Positions 48,772 to 59,310 of a DNA stretch of 64,000 nucleotides are shown here, in pieces. The stretch is from Mikania micrantha (Eukaryota; Streptophyta; Magnoliopsida; Asterales; Asteraceae). A program made the translations under genes and the position numbers. The notes beneath the pieces are model-generated. The model was given only the letters and a program-made list of their open reading frames with translations. It did no database searches and was not told the DNA's origin. How positions within the stretch are numbered: position 1 is the first letter of the stretch; the number at the start of each line of letters is the position of its first letter. Where the stretch lies: NCBI GenBank assembly GCA_009363875.1, contig CM018681.1:40303010-40367009 (forward strand), in the 5' to 3' direction.

Positions 48772-49056
48772 GTCGTTGAACTAAGGAGAGGTAGACGGGA
48801 AGCTTTTGGTGCCTAACACTTTGGAGTCTATCTTAGAGACTTGATTTATTATTTCCGCTGCCTAGGAACTAGATTTAAACTTCATATGTTTTGTTATGAT
48901 TACATATATTATGATATTCGGTTGTTCATGCCCACTTTGGGTTTTAAGACAATTGCTAAGACTATTTTGTACTAGTTAATGATGAAGTTATCTTAGTCCT
49001 ACTTAATCAAGTGTTTTACCAATCTTTCATCTTGCCCCTACTGGCGGGGTGCGACA

Positions 49057-49882
49057 TATATTTATATAACGTATAATTTCGCAATCGTTTGTTCGGCTTT
49101 TGGCGTATAATTTCAGGAATTGCTAATAATTATCAACTATCATTTTCATGCTTTTAATTTCATCTCATTATGATTATAATGTGATTAGAAAGTTCTAGTT
49201 GTCATGAATTTAGAAATTACACATGCCGAATTGCCTTTTCGCAGATTTTCTCAATTTGACTTATTGAACTTAGGGATTCTTTGATTAAGTTATGTTATCA
49301 CTTATTTTACTTCAATTCATTATATATTGATATGAATTTAGTTTTGGACCCTTGAATTTGGTTTTTGGTCATTATTATAGAAATTTCGCGTAATTCGGCA
49401 ATTCTGCGTAATATCATTTGTAATTTGTTTCATCATGTAACTTCTTTACATATATACATAGATTCGCATGTATATATATATGTGTGTGTGTGTGTGTATA
49501 TTCAATCATTATTTAATTAATGAAACTATTAATTCATGAATTTGGGAAATTATCTCGTAGCAAAGAACGAAATGTCACAAAGTTAGCAATATTTTTGTAT
49601 TAAAAAAGTAAACTTTAGACAAGGTCTTAAAGAATTACAACATTTGGTTTTTAAAGAACAAAATTTGATTTTTGTTTCAACGAATTTATCCGAAGTTGTT
49701 TTTGAACTCGCTTGATTTGTATAATTTTAATCGTAAATAAGGCGAACATAAACGAAATAGTATTTCTAAAATTAAAAATAGGGTAAAATGCAATTTCCGA
49801 GCTCGTGGTTTACTCAAAATATCAACTTTCGTTCCTACCAATAAAATTTTTCACTTTGCGTCCCTGTTGTATGTCCCAAAGC
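49057..49882. other. Unassigned AT-rich segment with TA/TG microsatellite
   Basis: No gene or known element was recognised. A (TA)n(TG)n microsatellite lies at 49470-49498. From about 49780 (gggtaaaatgcaatttccgagc) there may be an old transposon fragment, but nothing firm. Confidence 0.5.
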
Positions 49883-50177
49883 TGATAAAGGCACTAACTT
49901 GACACGAGAATTCAGCAGCAAACAACTTCTAAATGGTGCGAAATCCATGATAGAAGATGAAACAAGAGATTTGCATTAAAAAGTTGTGAACTTTACAAGG
50001 TGTTGTTCAATACGTCTAGAACATAATATCTCGGGATCCGAGCCTATACTAGTATATAATGTGTCTATATATACTACTATAGATTACATGAAAATCAAAA
50101 GTACACAGAAATTGCATATCGGATACTTTGTCTCTGATTTTGATTTTTCATTCTCTTGGCTTTTACCGGGCTTTACA
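49883..50177 (-). mobile_element. 3' LTR of a second SIRE-like copia element
   Basis: On the minus strand it starts tgtaaagcccggtaaaag at 50177 and ends ...tatca near 49883. It is homologous to 60465-60829 (caatacgtctagaac, atctcggga, gtgcgaaatccat). A purine tract lies just before it (50178-50191). The left end is placed by comparison and is uncertain by a few bases. Confidence 0.75.
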
Positions 50178-50191
50178 AACTCCCCCTACGC

Positions 50192-50502
50192 TGAAGAAAT
50201 CAATCAATGTGTAATGTCTTCGAGAAAGATCCAGCTCCGACATATAGGTTGTGGGTGATTGCCAAAGCTACCACCCTCGTGAACGTTTTTGCTTCCTAAT
50301 CGTACCCACTGGCAACTCTGATCAGGTTCTGGAACAAAATTGCAATGTCTATCCTTCCAAACTTCAATAGGTCCATTGGATCCAAAATAAACATGTCTTC
50401 AAAGTCTCTGACAATTACCGCTCTATATGTCACCTCGTCAAAATACCAAAACTTGAAGTCCTTAAGTGTATCATCACTTACTCTCAAATGCACTGGGACT
50501 GA
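50192..50502 (-). pseudogene. C-terminal fragment of an env-like ORF
   Basis: The minus strand encodes HLRVSDDTLKDFKFWYFDE...LDPMDLLKFGR...IRVASGYD, then a stop near 50296, then EAKTFTRVVALAI...LYVGAG. This aligns with the last ~100 residues of the ORF at 60852-63911 (NFLSWYFDD, LDPMDLLKYGK, IRVYSG, FTRAVAFAM, LYAGAG). It is cut at 50502 by the start of gypsy LTR N, so N inserted into this env-like gene. Confidence 0.88.
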
Positions 50503-51204
50503 TGTAACATAAGTTCCGGAACAGTAGTTCGATATAGTAGGAAAGTATTGTAGTTGCTGGTATGGAAAGTATTCGTATAATATTCAGTGTTAATGTTATA
50601 GGAAACAATTGATGTTAATAGTGCAGAAACTCAAAATTGACAAACGACACTTGCAGATACAATACTGATATGCTTAAACATGTTAAACTATGACATGATA
50701 CTATGTATGAATATGCTTAAACACTGTTAAACTATAACAGTGTATTCGTGTGGGTGACGATTCGCTCGAATATACTTATAAGTCTAACGTTTTCAATGAT
50801 ATCTTATAACTAGAAAATCAAATCGGAAAGTAACGTTGTCATCGTGTTCGAACGGGGGACGATTCGTACGAATACGGGCGAAAACGGTACAATCTGGTGA
50901 AACAATAAAAATAAACGTTTTTGAAAATTTTAAAATATATAAAATATATTTAGTTAATTTACTAGGAATAACCACCTAAAATAATTTAGAAATGTTTAAT
51001 TTTATAATGTTACGTAATATTACGCGTAACTGCCAAAACGACACGTTAAACCGAAACCGAACGAAACCGAAAACACCCGAACATACCCGTGCTATAAAAG
51101 CCCTAAAACCTTTCTTTTCCTCCCCATTTTGCAGACCACCTCCCCTCTCCTCTTCAAAATCCCGGCTCACTCTCTCTCTACTCTCTCTCTAACAACGTTC
51201 ATAT
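50503..51204 (+). mobile_element. Gypsy LTR fragment N (start of an LTR)
   Basis: It starts tgtaacataagttccggaacag (compare B: tgtaacatcagtgccggaacc), includes the cgggggacgattcgtacgaatac stretch seen in B and F, TATA box gctataaaagcc (51093-51099) and a ctctctctctactctctctctaac leader. It is cut at 51204 by the end of minus-strand LTR K. The frames here (50793-51192) are not genes. Confidence 0.85.
51093..51099 (+). promoter_or_regulatory. TATA box of LTR N
   Basis: tataaaa sits in gtgctataaaagccc, the same context as LTR F, with the CT-rich start region about 75 bp downstream. Confidence 0.65.
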
Positions 51205-51562
51205 TGTCACACCCCGAGCCGGCGGGTTAGATCGACTTTCCCATCGGGCGGAAGGTTCTCGGGGCGCGAAATCTTTTGATAATCATAGTGATTAGATTGT
51301 TTACATAGTACATGAGATATAATGAGAAACATGACATTCATATAGAATTACAAAGTTAAATTACACAATATATGTTCATAATTTAACTAAGTAACTCTAT
51401 CATAAAAGAATCATTGAGTTTCTATCTTGTATCTGCACAAGATTTAAAAAAAGATGACTCAAAGTTATGTCATTCAAAAATATGCACGAAACAAAAGAAA
51501 TCTAGGTCTCTTCTACAATCCACTAGCTTAATCTTGCTCTGTAATCTAGATTTGTTCATCAC
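51205..51562 (-). mobile_element. End of minus-strand gypsy LTR K
   Basis: On the minus strand it ends ccgccggctcggggtgtgaca at 51205. It matches C's LTR end (gaacatatttagtcaccag ~ gaacaaatctagatt; cgcgccccgagaaccttccgcccg). It continues beyond LTR M at 55278. Confidence 0.85.
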
Positions 51563-51890
51563 TGTCACACCCCTGCGCCGCGTGCGGAATCCACGGCGCG
51601 GTGGCGATCGATGGTTGAATCATGCAAAAGTATTGAATAAGAACAACCACAATGTATTACTAAATTTCATAGAAGTTAGACCATTGTTTAGTTACAGACC
51701 AACTATCTATCTTCCCAAAAGAATGACAACTACAGACCCAAAAATATTGTTTACAAAATAAGACTCAAACAAGACAACTAAACAATCAGGATTAAGTGTG
51801 TTTATAAATCCATCCTAGCTTGTTTCTTCATCTTGTTCTATCTAAGAATGGTCTCCTTAGTTGTCCTTAAAATGTCTTAAACCTGATTAC

Positions 51891-51932
51891 CTGAAACACG
51901 TGAAAAGTAACTGTCAACTACAAAAGTAGTTG
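51891..51932 (-). other. Pre-acceptor hairpin of LTR M
   Basis: On the minus strand, CAACTAC/GTAGTTG with loop tttt (51932-51915) is a perfect 7-bp stem, with CAG at 51893-51891. Confidence 0.5.
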
Positions 51933-52899
51933 GTGAGAACAATAGGTTTAACATTTGTAAATATGAATCTGCATTGTAAGGCATATGTATAAAGCAATGA
52001 ATGAAAATACATGGATGGTTGCAACCCAAACTAACATCAAGTAAGAGAAATGTGTGCAAACAATCAAAAGAATGTTTACTAGAAGAGCCAACATATAATC
52101 CAGTCCCAAACTATGTTTGGAGTCAGAAAAATAAGTCAGCAAACGCATCAACATGAGTTGTACTAACGAGTTTACACAGAAGACAACTCTGTGTTGACGT
52201 AACCCGGTCAATATGACTTATGCTGGTAAACTTAATTAGCAGCAATTTCATATTACCGTAATGCAACCAATTCTGCAGTTAGCTTTAAAACAAATTTAAA
52301 AGCTAACTCCAGCTTTGGCGTAACCAATATGTGTCCGCTTTCCCTTGTTGTGATCACCCAGTACTAACGCTAAAAGAATAAGAATATGTGTCTTGATGTA
52401 TGTATAAGTTTGTTCACAACGATGAACACCATGTTTTTGAATACTTTGATTTGAAACCTTTGGTTGAATGCCTTGTTTGAATACCATGAATTGAAATCCT
52501 CTGATTGAATACCATCGTGAAACTATTGATTGAATACCTTGTTTTGAAACCTCTGATTGAATACTGAGAATAGTGTCCTTGTCTGATAACAAGGTTTATA
52601 AAACATTATTTTATCGAAAACACTAGGTTATAGTAAAAGAGTTTATTAAACTTATTCTTTAATTGTATTTAGCATTTATAAAATTATTTGGTGTAAAACT
52701 GTTGTGAAACAGTTTAAAGACCTTTTTATAAAAACCTTTAGTAGAAATTGTTTAACAGTTGGTAAAACCATTAAAATAGTTGATAAATCCTTTTTAAAAA
52801 TAATTGAGAAATCCCTTGAATTTGTAAAGTGAACCTGTAAGAATTGAACAGTAGCATGAATCTTGTACACGAAATATGATTTGCATAAAAAGTGTTTGA

Positions 52900-52980
52900 T
52901 CACGTGTTCCACCCCAAAACGGTTGTAAAACAGTAAAAGAGGGGCTAATGTTCTCACCTGTCTGCAGTAGACTCTGAACT
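52900..52980 (-). other. Leader splice/stem module of LTR M
   Basis: On the minus strand: AG at 52980-52979, 21-nt interval 52978-52958, CAG|GTGAG with GT at 52957-52956, GCCCC (52945-52941) pairing with GGGGT (52915-52911), loop 25 nt. Confidence 0.5.
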
Positions 52981-53244
52981 ATAACAAGTAGCAAATTGCA
53001 AGCAGGACTTCTAACTGGTTCCTATATCATTGTAATCATACATAGAATATAAGATTTATGATTGTATAGACTTTGATTTATTGATTGACGTGTGTTATCA
53101 CGATCTTGATTAATCTTGAATAACTTGTTTTAACCAATTCGAATCCTTATGAAGATAGTTCTTGAGTGTTAGATTTTATGTGTTATCAGAATGTTGACAT
53201 CTTTTGTAATGAACACATGTTTATTGAATTTTAATTAGTGGGCC

Positions 53245-53560
53245 TTATGTTGGGCCAACTATCCCATATGAGTCAACTATAATTAGGCCGAAATGTTAGT
53301 CGTGGGCCCAACAAGTTCTCATGGGCTACGTGGGATTATGGTCAGGCTCAATGACTTATGCATGGGCCTATTGGGCCATGATTGGATCAAAACAAATTCA
53401 TTGGGCCAAACTCTTTTGGTTGGGCCTATGCATTTGTTTTTGGGCCTTTTATCATCCGTTGGGCTAAATATATGTGAATGGGTCGATTGAGTCAGTAGAA
53501 ATTGGCCCGCATAAGTTTAAGTGCACCGAATGGTTTATGGGCCAAATAACTAAACTGGGT
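53245..53560 (-). repeat. GGCCCA array in LTR M (reads TGGGCC on +)
   Basis: More than ten tgggcc words appear on the + strand every 15-35 bp. In M's own direction it follows the CGAACC array, as in F and H. Confidence 0.85.
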
Positions 53561-53629
53561 GTTGATTTGTGCACCGATATACTTGGGCCCTGCTTAAACA
53601 ATTCAATCAACACGTCTAGCATTCAAACC

Positions 53630-54180
53630 CGCGAACCTGTTAGCTCTAACCACCAAGGGTTCGGCCGTAGCCTGGCATGGGGGTTCGGCTAATGGTTCGG
53701 TGTGCACAGGTTTGTATTCCACAAAAGATCTGTATGGCTGCAACATGGTTCGGCTGAGGATCCCCATGGGTTCGGCTATCATGCATGTCACAGGTTCGTT
53801 CCCCATTGAAGGTAGGTTCTAATCATCTAAGGTTCGGTCATGGCTTTGTGTATGGTTCATTTCCATGGTTTGCCAACTAAAGGTTTGCTGAAAAATTCGT
53901 ACACATTGCATGGGTTCAGCTACTAGCAAGGTTCGGTAACCTCAAGAGGGTTCGGTGGTTGACCAACGAACCATGCAGGTTCGTTAGGGTTGAGGTTCAT
54001 GTGATTGGGAAGGTTCGCCTGCAACCTAATGGTTCGTTGAACCTCCAGGTTCGCCGATGGCTGAAAAAGGTTCGGGGAGCGGCTAGGTTCGTGAGTCATG
54101 CTGGGGTTCGGCTGGTGTGTTAAGGTTCGCTGAGGTTGTATGGGTGAGGAAGGTTCGGCTCCGTAGGGTTCGGCCATGAA
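53630..54180 (-). repeat. CGAACC array in LTR M (reads GGTTCG on +)
   Basis: About twenty ggttcg words on the + strand, mostly ggttcggc or aggttcg. The minus-strand frames at 53603-54183, with repeated Asn-Pro/Glu-Pro codons, are by-products. Confidence 0.9.
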
Positions 54181-55277
54181 CATACTATGTGACCATCACC
54201 TCCATTCAACTTCGTTCCCTTAATCCAACCATTCCCATGCCATGACTATCTGTAGACACATCCTCGAAATGTTGTGGGTTCGAAGGTTTAGACCCAAAGC
54301 CGGTTTCTAAGGTGGTGATCAAACACACACAACAAAGAATGAAACCCTCTTTTTCGTGATCTTTCTCGAAGCATACCTCGATTTTCGCCGGTGAAAACTT
54401 CAGATCCGTGGTATCTTCTTGTAGGGGACCTCAAGGGCTACGTGTGGACACCAAGAACACCCAAATCCGTCCACAAACGGGTGAGATACGGAGCTCGAAC
54501 GGTTGGAAATGGTGGTTTCTTTTCTAGTGAGAGAAACGAACTGGAAGAGCAATTTAGAGAGAGAGAGATATGAAAAAAATGAAATGGGAAACTTCATTTA
54601 CCCCTTAAATACCTCGAGGGTATCCGGGTTTGTTTCGGTTGCTCGATTCGCGGTTTCGTTGTGTTTCCGGCACATAACGCGTGAATTACGCGTGTTAAAA
54701 TAAAAAGAGTTGGTATTCCCATTATTTTGAAGAGTTTCAAAATTGTAAAATGTAAAATAAAATATTTTACTTATTTTTACACTTCGTTCGCTGCCAGACC
54801 GTTAAACGACTACAATTACGTGTATACCCGAAATCGCGTACGTTTTTCGGTCGTATTATTTATTTATTGTCGTTTAGTCGTAATTATAAGTTCAACATTC
54901 GTATCTTCATGGATCGTCACCCATAATGACACTCAGTCTCGCTTACGCGTTACGATTTGTTTAATTGATTTGTTTGTCATACTATCCGTCTGAACACTAC
55001 GCACTAACACTATCCCATTACACCGAACGCAGTATATGTATAGGGCATACCCAGAGTCTAGCTAACTGCCTTATCTACGCCAGCCCACCACTGTTTCGAT
55101 ATAATACGATATTGTTCTTGCCTAGCGTAATCGACAGTAAATAAATAGTACATACTTGTTCCTAATTAAATAATATCCTATAACACACAAACACAATCAT
55201 GAACGTTTGAATCACATTGGACATACTGAATCAAATACACATTGTATTAACACTGATGACTAGTAGGGGTTGACACA

Positions 55278-56781
55278 TAGGTCAAGCATTCAAGTGTTTC
55301 AAGTATTCCAAACATATTAAGCGTTCAAGCGTTTTAAGCATTCCAAGCATATCAAGTGTACAAGTGTTTATAGCATTTCAAGCATATAAGTCTTTATAGT
55401 CTTTTGAGCATGTGAGTCTTTCTGAGTTTAAGTTTTCAAGCTTCCATAAGTACAATTTTCAAAAGCATTTCTAGTTTTAGTGTTGTCTTTCTTATGCATT
55501 TAAAAGCTTTGAGAGTTCTAAGTAAATAGTATAAGTGTAATCAACATTAGCATTAAGATTAAGAGTATAAGATGTCAACTTTTAAAAATAAGAGTACAAA
55601 GTATTAGTATTTAGAGAAAATGTATATAGTATTAGCCTGTAGAACGAGTGTATCAAGTATTAGCATTTAGCGTAAGTGTTCAAAGCATTAGCATTTAGAC
55701 TTAGCATGTAGCATTAGTATATAGTATTTGCATGTAGCATGAGCGTATAGCATTAGCATGTAGCATGAGCATATAACGTTAGAATATAGTATTAGCATAT
55801 AGACTTATCATGTAGCATTCCGATGTAGCATTTAGATTAAAAGTATAAAGTATTAGAATAAATTATTAGCACTGTAGTAAGAATGTGTAAGCATTATGAA
55901 TAAGTTTAAAAGCGTTTAAGAACATTAAACAGTTATTCTAAAATGTGTAAACATGCTTCTCAGTCCTGAAGTAAAACAAATATGTTTGAAAAGGGACAAA
56001 TGAACTCACCTTGTGTTTTAAGTGGTTGACCAAGTATAAACAGGAACACACGCGCTCGTTGTTGTTTTTGTGGTAGTATTCACGATCCTGTATTGATTTC
56101 ATGTTGTTTGCAACTTATTAGTATGAGTTGTAGTGATTTGTGTGTGTATGTGTTAGAGTTAGCCCTAAAGTTGGCTAACACTTGGTGATGTTGATCATCA
56201 TTCGGCCTCGTTCGCTAGTAATGAATTTTACTCCCACTTAATCACTTTGGCTTTTATTGTGACAAGCCATTATGTTAAACATTTAGCTTTAAATCAATAT
56301 TGAAATCCCAACACGTTGTCATTGGGGCTACTTGTTTTGATGTGCAGCTTAGTATTTAATCCCAATAAATCCCAATAAATCTCACCACCTTTGTAGTTTC
56401 CATTTGTATATCACATGCACATTTTCAATTTAAATGGATTTCATGTGTTTGTTTCAAGTTATCCTATATGACCAAATTGTTGCATGTGGGCCGAATGATG
56501 GTCTTGCACAATTGGAATGTGGGCCGAATTTTAGATTGGGCCAACTAATCAATTGAGTTGAATTAATCATATGGGTTATCCCATGGTGTTGTTGGGCCTA
56601 AAACAAGTGTGGGCCGAGTGGGTTATGGCTTGATGGGTTAGATGATCAAAGAATGGTAGGTCTAGTCTGCCATTCCAGCGAACCTTCTAGTTGTTTGGTC
56701 TAGGTTTCGGCCCAGCATGTCCGGCGAACCTTGTAAATAGTTCACTTAGGGTTCGGCTGCAACTAGAGGTTCATGACTAGT
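55278..56781 (-). mobile_element. Middle part of minus-strand gypsy LTR K
   Basis: On the minus strand, from 56781: remnants of a CGAACC array (about 56775-56690), GGCCCA words (about 56640-56480), the CAAG|GTGAG donor (GT 56009-56008), GTCCC/GGAC stem and TGAGAAGCATG, then repeats of (t)agcat (55870-55560) and caagtgttcaag-type words (55480-55290). It is cut on the right by the start of LTR H and on the left by M. No gene. Confidence 0.8.
55951..56012 (-). other. Leader donor/stem module of LTR K with compensatory pair
   Basis: On the minus strand, donor CAAG|GTGAG (GT 56009-56008), GTCC at 55997-55994 and GGAC at 55966-55963, loop 27 nt, then TGAGAAGCATG. Relative to GCCCC/GGGGC in LTR B, a C has become T and the paired G has become A. 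Confidence 0.5.
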
Positions 56782-57547
56782 TATGACAACTAGTACCAGA
56801 CCGGCCGGCCAGTCCGTATGGTATGTGTACTTTCAACAGTAACTATGTGTAAATACATGTGTGTAAACAATACTTTAGTTAACAGAATTCAAAATACAAG
56901 ACACAGTTGTACGTATTTTTGTGTAAGCTTAAATACTGTAAGTACAACACACAATTGAAACATTAGTTGTGTGTATTTAAGTGAAAACCTAAGTACAGTT
57001 AACACAACAGATCATGAGAAACAACAGTGTTAAAACAAGTAACAAGAACAAATCGGTTGCGATCTGATATCCATAGATGACAGGAATCAAATGGCCGACA
57101 AATCAGTGCGAAAACAATGTGATAACAGGATGTTTAGTTGAGTCTGACAGTGAGGAAATACAATTTAAAACAATATTGCAGTGTTGTTTAAGAATAACGA
57201 ACTGACAGTGTGTTTGCGTGCGTGACGATTCACACAAACATATCTGTGAGTTTAACGCTCTGAAACGATGACTGGGAAGTAGAAAACAAAAGTCGGAAAG
57301 CAAAACCATCGTCGTGTTCGTTCGAATGACGATTCGAACGAATACGCGCGATGGTGACGCGATCTGACGAAACGAAAACGAAACACGACACGAACGAAAA
57401 TTAATTAACAAAATAAAAAAAAATAATGTTTTTCAATTGTGAAACTCATCAAAATAATTAACTATTATTTTATTTATTACACGTAAATTACGCGATACGT
57501 TACGGAAACGCGATGAAAACGCGAAACGAACCCGAATACCCGCGGGG

Positions 57548-57555
57548 TATATAAA
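57548..57555 (+). promoter_or_regulatory. TATA box of LTR H
   Basis: tatataaa in ggggtatataaacaac, about 45 bp before the ctctctctctac leader. Confidence 0.65.
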
Positions 57556-57954
57556 CAACAAATGAGATCATTTCTTTCATTTTTCACATTTCCACTCTCT
57601 CTCTACATTCAATTCCCGTCCATACACTCTCTCACTAAAATTTCAACCTTCAACCTAGCATATCTTGAGCATTTCTCAACGAAATTTGATGATTCTTGAA
57701 CCCACACGTAGCTCTTGATGTTCTCTACATTCAAGTACAACAGATCTGAAGAGTTTTCCACTAAAAATCGAGGTATGATGCCATGAAAATCGTGAAAAGT
57801 AGGGTTTTCTCGTCTTTATGTTAACCTAACCACCTAGCCGGTTCCCACCCCATTTCTTCGAACCTGACCCCATAGGAAACTCCTTCTGGTGCATCATCAA
57901 CGTGGAGGCAATACTTAGACCAGGCTTAGCTGAGGAAAAGGAGGGAGCTACAAC

Positions 57955-58410
57955 AGGTTCGCCACAGGGAGGAATGGCCGAACCCTAGGGCGCCGGCCGA
58001 ACCTTGCATGCAGCCAAATCCCACCAACCGCCGAACCTTCCTCAGTCAGCCGAACCAGTGGGGTGTTCCGAACCCTGTTGAGCATCAGTGGAGCCATGAC
58101 TACTGAACCTTTCCCGGCATGAACCTTAGCCGAACCATGTACCTAGAACCGAACCTGTGACATGAACGAACCTCCATCATGTGCCACCGAACCTTACAGG
58201 CTTGCGAACCTACACCACAGCCGAACCCTGCTGCAGTACCGTACTAACGAACCTCCTTCGGCGAACCTTTGCATGGGACGAACACAGCTAGCAGCCGAAC
58301 CTTGATGATAGCCTCATGACCCTCATGCCCGAACCTTCAGGGTCTACGTATCCTTAGCCGAACCCTCAAGCATCTACGGGTGAACCTTGGGTGGTGAATA
58401 GGTTCGCTGG
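57955..58410 (+). repeat. CGAACC array in LTR H
   Basis: More than twenty CGAACC words, mostly gccgaacc(t/c)t, irregularly spaced. Confidence 0.9.
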
Positions 58411-58439
58411 CCACCTACAGTTAATCGGACTCCCTTGCG

Positions 58440-58695
58440 TTGGCCATACCCAAATTCCCTTGAACAACCCACGACAGCCCACACATACTCGGCCCACAAA
58501 ACTCATGAAACCCATGAGACCTCCTTCGGCCCATAAATTTCATTGATAGGCCCAATAACAATCAACTCGGCCCAATACCATTCATTCGGGCCATTTACAC
58601 TTACAATCAGCCCACCATGGCCCAATTGGCCATATACACCATACATACGGCCCAAAGGCCCAATTATATTGGCAAATTGATAGTCGGCCCACCTA
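58440..58695 (+). repeat. GGCCCA array in LTR H
   Basis: About a dozen cggccca/aggccca words every 15-30 bp, directly after the CGAACC array. Confidence 0.85.
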
Positions 58696-59228
58696 ACCCA
58701 AGGGTGGTGAACTACATTTAAATCAAAACGATTTTAATGCTATACATGGGATGCTTTAATGATTATTACACAAAACGTAGTGAATTCTAATCTAAAGAAT
58801 TTATAGACTTAAAACAACAAGCATACATGGATTTTGAGTTAGTTAAGTTATTCCCATGTAACAACATCTTTCATTATGACAAGACTAACCTGTGGGTTAC
58901 ACGCTAAGTCTTATATTAAAACAACTAGCACATAATGACAGTGTAAGATGCGAATAATGAATTGAAGCTAAACATACAACATAAAGGCATGACCTAATAA
59001 CAACCTAAGTGGTTAAGTGGGAGCATAAACCTTAATTAGCAAACGAGGCCGAAGGAAGATTGAGACTGAGACTCACAAGTGTTAGCCAACTTTAGGGCTA
59101 AAACATACACACACACACAAAGAGAGTACAACTAATTCTCACAAGTTGCATACAATGTGAAATCAATACAGGATCGTGAGAACAAACACAAGTACAATCA
59201 AGAGAGCGAGTGCATTCTTCTTTTAAGC

Positions 59229-59310
59229 TAAGTCAACCACTTCCACTACAAGGTGAGTTCATATGCTCCTTTTCTTTAATCTTAACTGATTTTAAACTCA
59301 CGGGGCTGAG
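59229..59310 (+). other. Leader splice/stem module of LTR H
   Basis: AG at 59231-59232, 20-nt interval 59233-59252, AG|GTGAG with GT at 59253-59254, GCTCC (59265-59269) pairing with GGGGC (59302-59306) including one T-G wobble, loop 32 nt. Confidence 0.5.

Larger units (their letters stand above)
44994..49056 (+). mobile_element. Mosaic gypsy-type LTR block O
   Basis: It starts tgtaacatcccaaaaatt, a common start of plant gypsy LTRs, and ends ggcggggtgcgaca. The end keeps the shared layout: ctcacc, CAGC/GCTG hairpin, tttcag at 48766-48771. Flanks do not match (gcatg versus tatat), so it is not a simple solo LTR. The interior holds tandem duplications with palindromes (45529-46902) and an F-type LTR segment (about 47270-48602). 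The paired 62-70-residue frames (46134, 46726) are copies of the duplication, not genes. Confidence 0.6.
51563..55277 (-). mobile_element. Minus-strand gypsy LTR M (F family)
   Basis: On the minus strand it runs from tgtgtcaacccctac (55277) to cgcaggggtgtgaca (51563), about 3.7 kb. It is collinear with F: GAG|GTATG donor-like site (GT 54376-54375), CGAACC array (54180-53630), GGCCCA array (53560-53245), 21-nt interval (52978-52958), GTGAG donor and stem, TTCAAATCAA-type repeats, hairpin and CAG. No internal region. Flanking pentamers do not match (atcac versus taggt), and LTR K lacks sequence between its two parts, so a deletion accompanied or followed insertion. No genes. Confidence 0.85.

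Noticed and set aside
44994..49056. Simple solo LTR with target duplication
   Set aside because: Flanking pentamers gcatg and tatat differ and the interior contains a piece of another LTR family.
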